6,121 bases of DNA from an uncultured Microbacterium sp. (GTDB lineage Bacteria; Actinomycetota; Actinomycetes; Actinomycetales; Microbacteriaceae). A program made the translations under genes and the position numbers. Below, piece by piece: positions 4,584 through 6,121 of the stretch. Position 1 is the stretch's first letter; the number at the start of each line of letters is the position of its first letter. Location of the stretch: positions 1 to 6,121 of the forward strand of contig CANSLE010000154.1 in the NCBI GenBank assembly GCA_947647645.1, in the 5' to 3' direction. The notes beneath the pieces are model-generated. The model was not told the origin of the DNA. It worked only from the letters and a program-made list of their open reading frames with translations, and made no database searches.

Positions 4584-6121
4584 GTGAAGCGCCTGAGCGT
4601 CGCCGTCCGCGACGCCGTCACGGGTGGACGCTTCCTCGGCGTCTGGTCGTTGCTGGTGACCGTCCCGCTGTCGGTGACGATCATGGCGCCCGTCGGGGCC
4701 GGCGTGGACGTCGCCGCCGTGATGCCCGCGACCTTCGCGACCACCGCGAGCTTCGTGGCCGCACTGTCCGTCGTGGCTCTCCTGGAACGACGGACGCGCG
4801 ACCCTCGCGCCCGGGCCGTCGTCATCGTCGTCGTCATCGTCGTCTCGGCCGCCCTGCGGCCCGTGGCACAGGATGCGTGGGCGGCCGTGCTGGCCCTGCC
4901 GAGTCAGGCCCCCGCGCAACTGCCTTTCCGCATGGCGACGAACATCATCGTCTGGCCGGTCGTCCTCGCGGTGGTCGCGGTGCTCGAGAACACGCTGCGC
5001 TCACTGAAGCGCACCAATGCGCTCCTGCGTGACGTGGCACAAGAGCTGTCCGGGGCGCGTGCACGCGCGGTCGGGGCCGACCGCGTCGCGCGTGCGGCCG
5101 TGCGGGACGCGGCATCCGCGCTCGCCTCCGCGGTGGCACGCCTCACCGGCGAGAGCGGAATCCCGGCCGTGCGGGAGCTCGGCGCGGGCGCGTTTCGGAC
5201 AGAGAGCCACCGTCTGCAGACACTCGCGGACGACCCCATGATCGGCGTGGGAGCCGGGAACGCAACGGCACCTTCGCCCCTCGCGCGCCGGCGCCCAGCC
5301 CTTCCGCCCCTGCGCGTCCCCCCGAGGGGCACCGTGACGCTCGTCTACATCGCGTGCACGCTGCCGTTCGCGCTGCGCACCAGTAGCACGCCCGTCTTGA
5401 TGATCGGTCTCGCGGCCGTGCTGATCGTGGGCGCTGTCGTCGACGCGGCCGCTCGTACCCGCCGCGCCGCGACCCGTCCGCGCACCACGATCGTGGTGTT
5501 CCTCACCGCTGCGGCGTGCGGCGGCGCCCTGCTCTCGCTCGTCGCGGTGGCGGGCGGCTACGGCGGCTTCATCGCCGTCCTGCCGATGATCGACTACCTG
5601 GCCTTCTCACTGGCCGGTGCGCTGTGTTCCGGGGTCCTGCACGCGCTGCGGCGGGAGCAGCGACGGCTTTCCGGGGCCGTCTCCCACGCACAGCAGGCGG
5701 CTCGCGACGGCACACGGACGGCCCGGGAGGGGCTGCGGCGGACGGCGGAGCTGCTCCACCGCGACGGCCAAGGCGACTGCGTCCGGTTCGCGCTGGAGCA
5801 CGCAGAGCCCTCGCGTGACGACGTCATCGAGCTCCGGCGCCGACTCGACGACGTCGTCGCACGGATGCCGTCGACCTACGAGGCCGTCGTCGGCGGCGCC
5901 GACGCCGCTGCGCTCACTTCCCTCATCGAGACCTGGGCCCGCGTGATGGACCTGCACACAACGGTCTCCCCCGCCGCGAGCGACGCGATGGACCGGCATC
6001 CCTGGGCGGCACGTGACGCGTACGACGTCGTGGCCGAAGGTCTGCTCAACGCCGTCAAGCACGGCGGCGGCGACCGGTACGCCGACATCCGCGTCGATCT
6101 CGCCGCGACGGGGGCCGGGCC
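4584..6121 (+). CDS. Multi-span membrane sensor histidine kinase (cut by right edge)
   Basis: Open from GTG 4584 to the window end (512 codons); the only start after the in-frame TGA at 4515. Hydrophobic segments fall in two blocks: ~17-38, 45-67, 77-96, 117-136, and ~251-266, 269-288, 301-323, 327-354. Between them is a ~115-residue basic, Ala/Arg-rich helical stretch (137-250), probably cytoplasmic. After the second block a helical region holds LRRTAELLHRDGQGDCVRFA (384-403). This resembles the HisKA_3 dimerisation helix used with LuxR-type regulators, making His392 the likely phosphorylation site, although the acidic residue normally following the His is Arg here. The ATPase domain begins with the N box AEGLLNAVKHGGG (Glu485, Asn489); the G boxes lie outside the window. 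The start is 10 nt after the response-regulator stop with no ribosome binding site, suggesting translational coupling. The signal sensed is unknown; there is no large external domain, so sensing may occur in or at the membrane. Confidence 0.88.
   Translation, partial: MKRLSVAVRDAVTGGRFLGVWSLLVTVPLSVTIMAPVGAGVDVAAVMPATFATTASFVAALSVVALLERRTRDPRARAVVIVVVIVVSAALRPVAQDAWAAVLALPSQAPAQLPFRMATNIIVWPVVLAVVAVLENTLRSLKRTNALLRDVAQELSGARARAVGADRVARAAVRDAASALASAVARLTGESGIPAVRELGAGAFRTESHRLQTLADDPMIGVGAGNATAPSPLARRRPALPPLRVPPRGTVTLVYIACTLPFALRTSSTPVLMIGLAAVLIVGAVVDAAARTRRAATRPRTTIVVFLTAAACGGALLSLVAVAGGYGGFIAVLPMIDYLAFSLAGALCSGVLHALRREQRRLSGAVSHAQQAARDGTRTAREGLRRTAELLHRDGQGDCVRFALEHAEPSRDDVIELRRRLDDVVARMPSTYEAVVGGADAAALTSLIETWARVMDLHTTVSPAASDAMDRHPWAARDAYDVVAEGLLNAVKHGGGDRYADIRVDLAATGAG
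4818..4841 (+). repeat. 12-bp perfect tandem duplication inside the kinase gene
   Basis: GTCGTCATCGTC occurs twice head to tail, followed by another GTC. It is in frame and encodes VVIV twice in the third membrane segment (residues 79-86). Gain or loss of one unit would change that helix by four residues without breaking the frame. Confidence 0.8.

Noticed and set aside
3988..4587. A 199-codon plus-strand frame overlapping the response regulator
   Set aside because: It is an out-of-frame shadow; the other frame carries a complete REC-LuxR protein.

Overview
The window looks like a chromosomal segment from a high-GC actinobacterium, most likely a member of the Microbacteriaceae such as Microbacterium. 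The reasons are the GC-rich third codon positions, an Lsr2 nucleoid protein (found only in actinobacteria and their phages), frequent GTG starts, and starts that sit directly behind TANNNT boxes as in leaderless actinobacterial mRNAs. No RNA gene, insertion sequence, CRISPR array or phage gene is visible. The genus is an inference.

Left part (about 1-1766, minus strand): the N-terminal half of a large superfamily-1-helicase-like AAA/P-loop ATPase, running off the left edge. Its P-loop reads LPGTGGTQT, with glycine where the catalytic Walker A lysine should be. Third-position composition suggests a one-base frame change in the last ~60 bases before the edge. A short divergent intergenic region (1767-1963) separates it from a plus-strand gene for a methylguanine-DNA methyltransferase homologue. 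In that protein the active-site PCHRV is PAHRV, so it should be an alkyltransferase-like (ATL) lesion-binding protein rather than a repair enzyme. An 11-bp-stem hairpin terminator closes this gene.

Right part (2623-6121, plus strand): four co-oriented regulatory genes. These are a GAF-domain LuxR-type regulator with the only good Shine-Dalgarno sequence in the window, a small Lsr2 xenogeneic silencer, a REC-LuxR response regulator, and a large membrane histidine kinase cut by the right edge. The last two lie 10 bp apart and are very probably a cognate two-component pair. The lsr2 and response-regulator genes each have a TATNNT box exactly 6 nt before the start codon, which points to leaderless transcripts from their own promoters. 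The kinase has two blocks of about four membrane helices separated by a cytoplasmic helical linker, which is unusual.

The most interesting features are the two neighbouring, divergently transcribed proteins that each lack a textbook catalytic residue (P-loop lysine; alkyl-acceptor cysteine), and the four-gene regulatory cassette that places a silencer between two LuxR-type activators and a multi-span sensor. Both the ATPase and the kinase are open at the window edges, so their C-terminal halves cannot be judged here.
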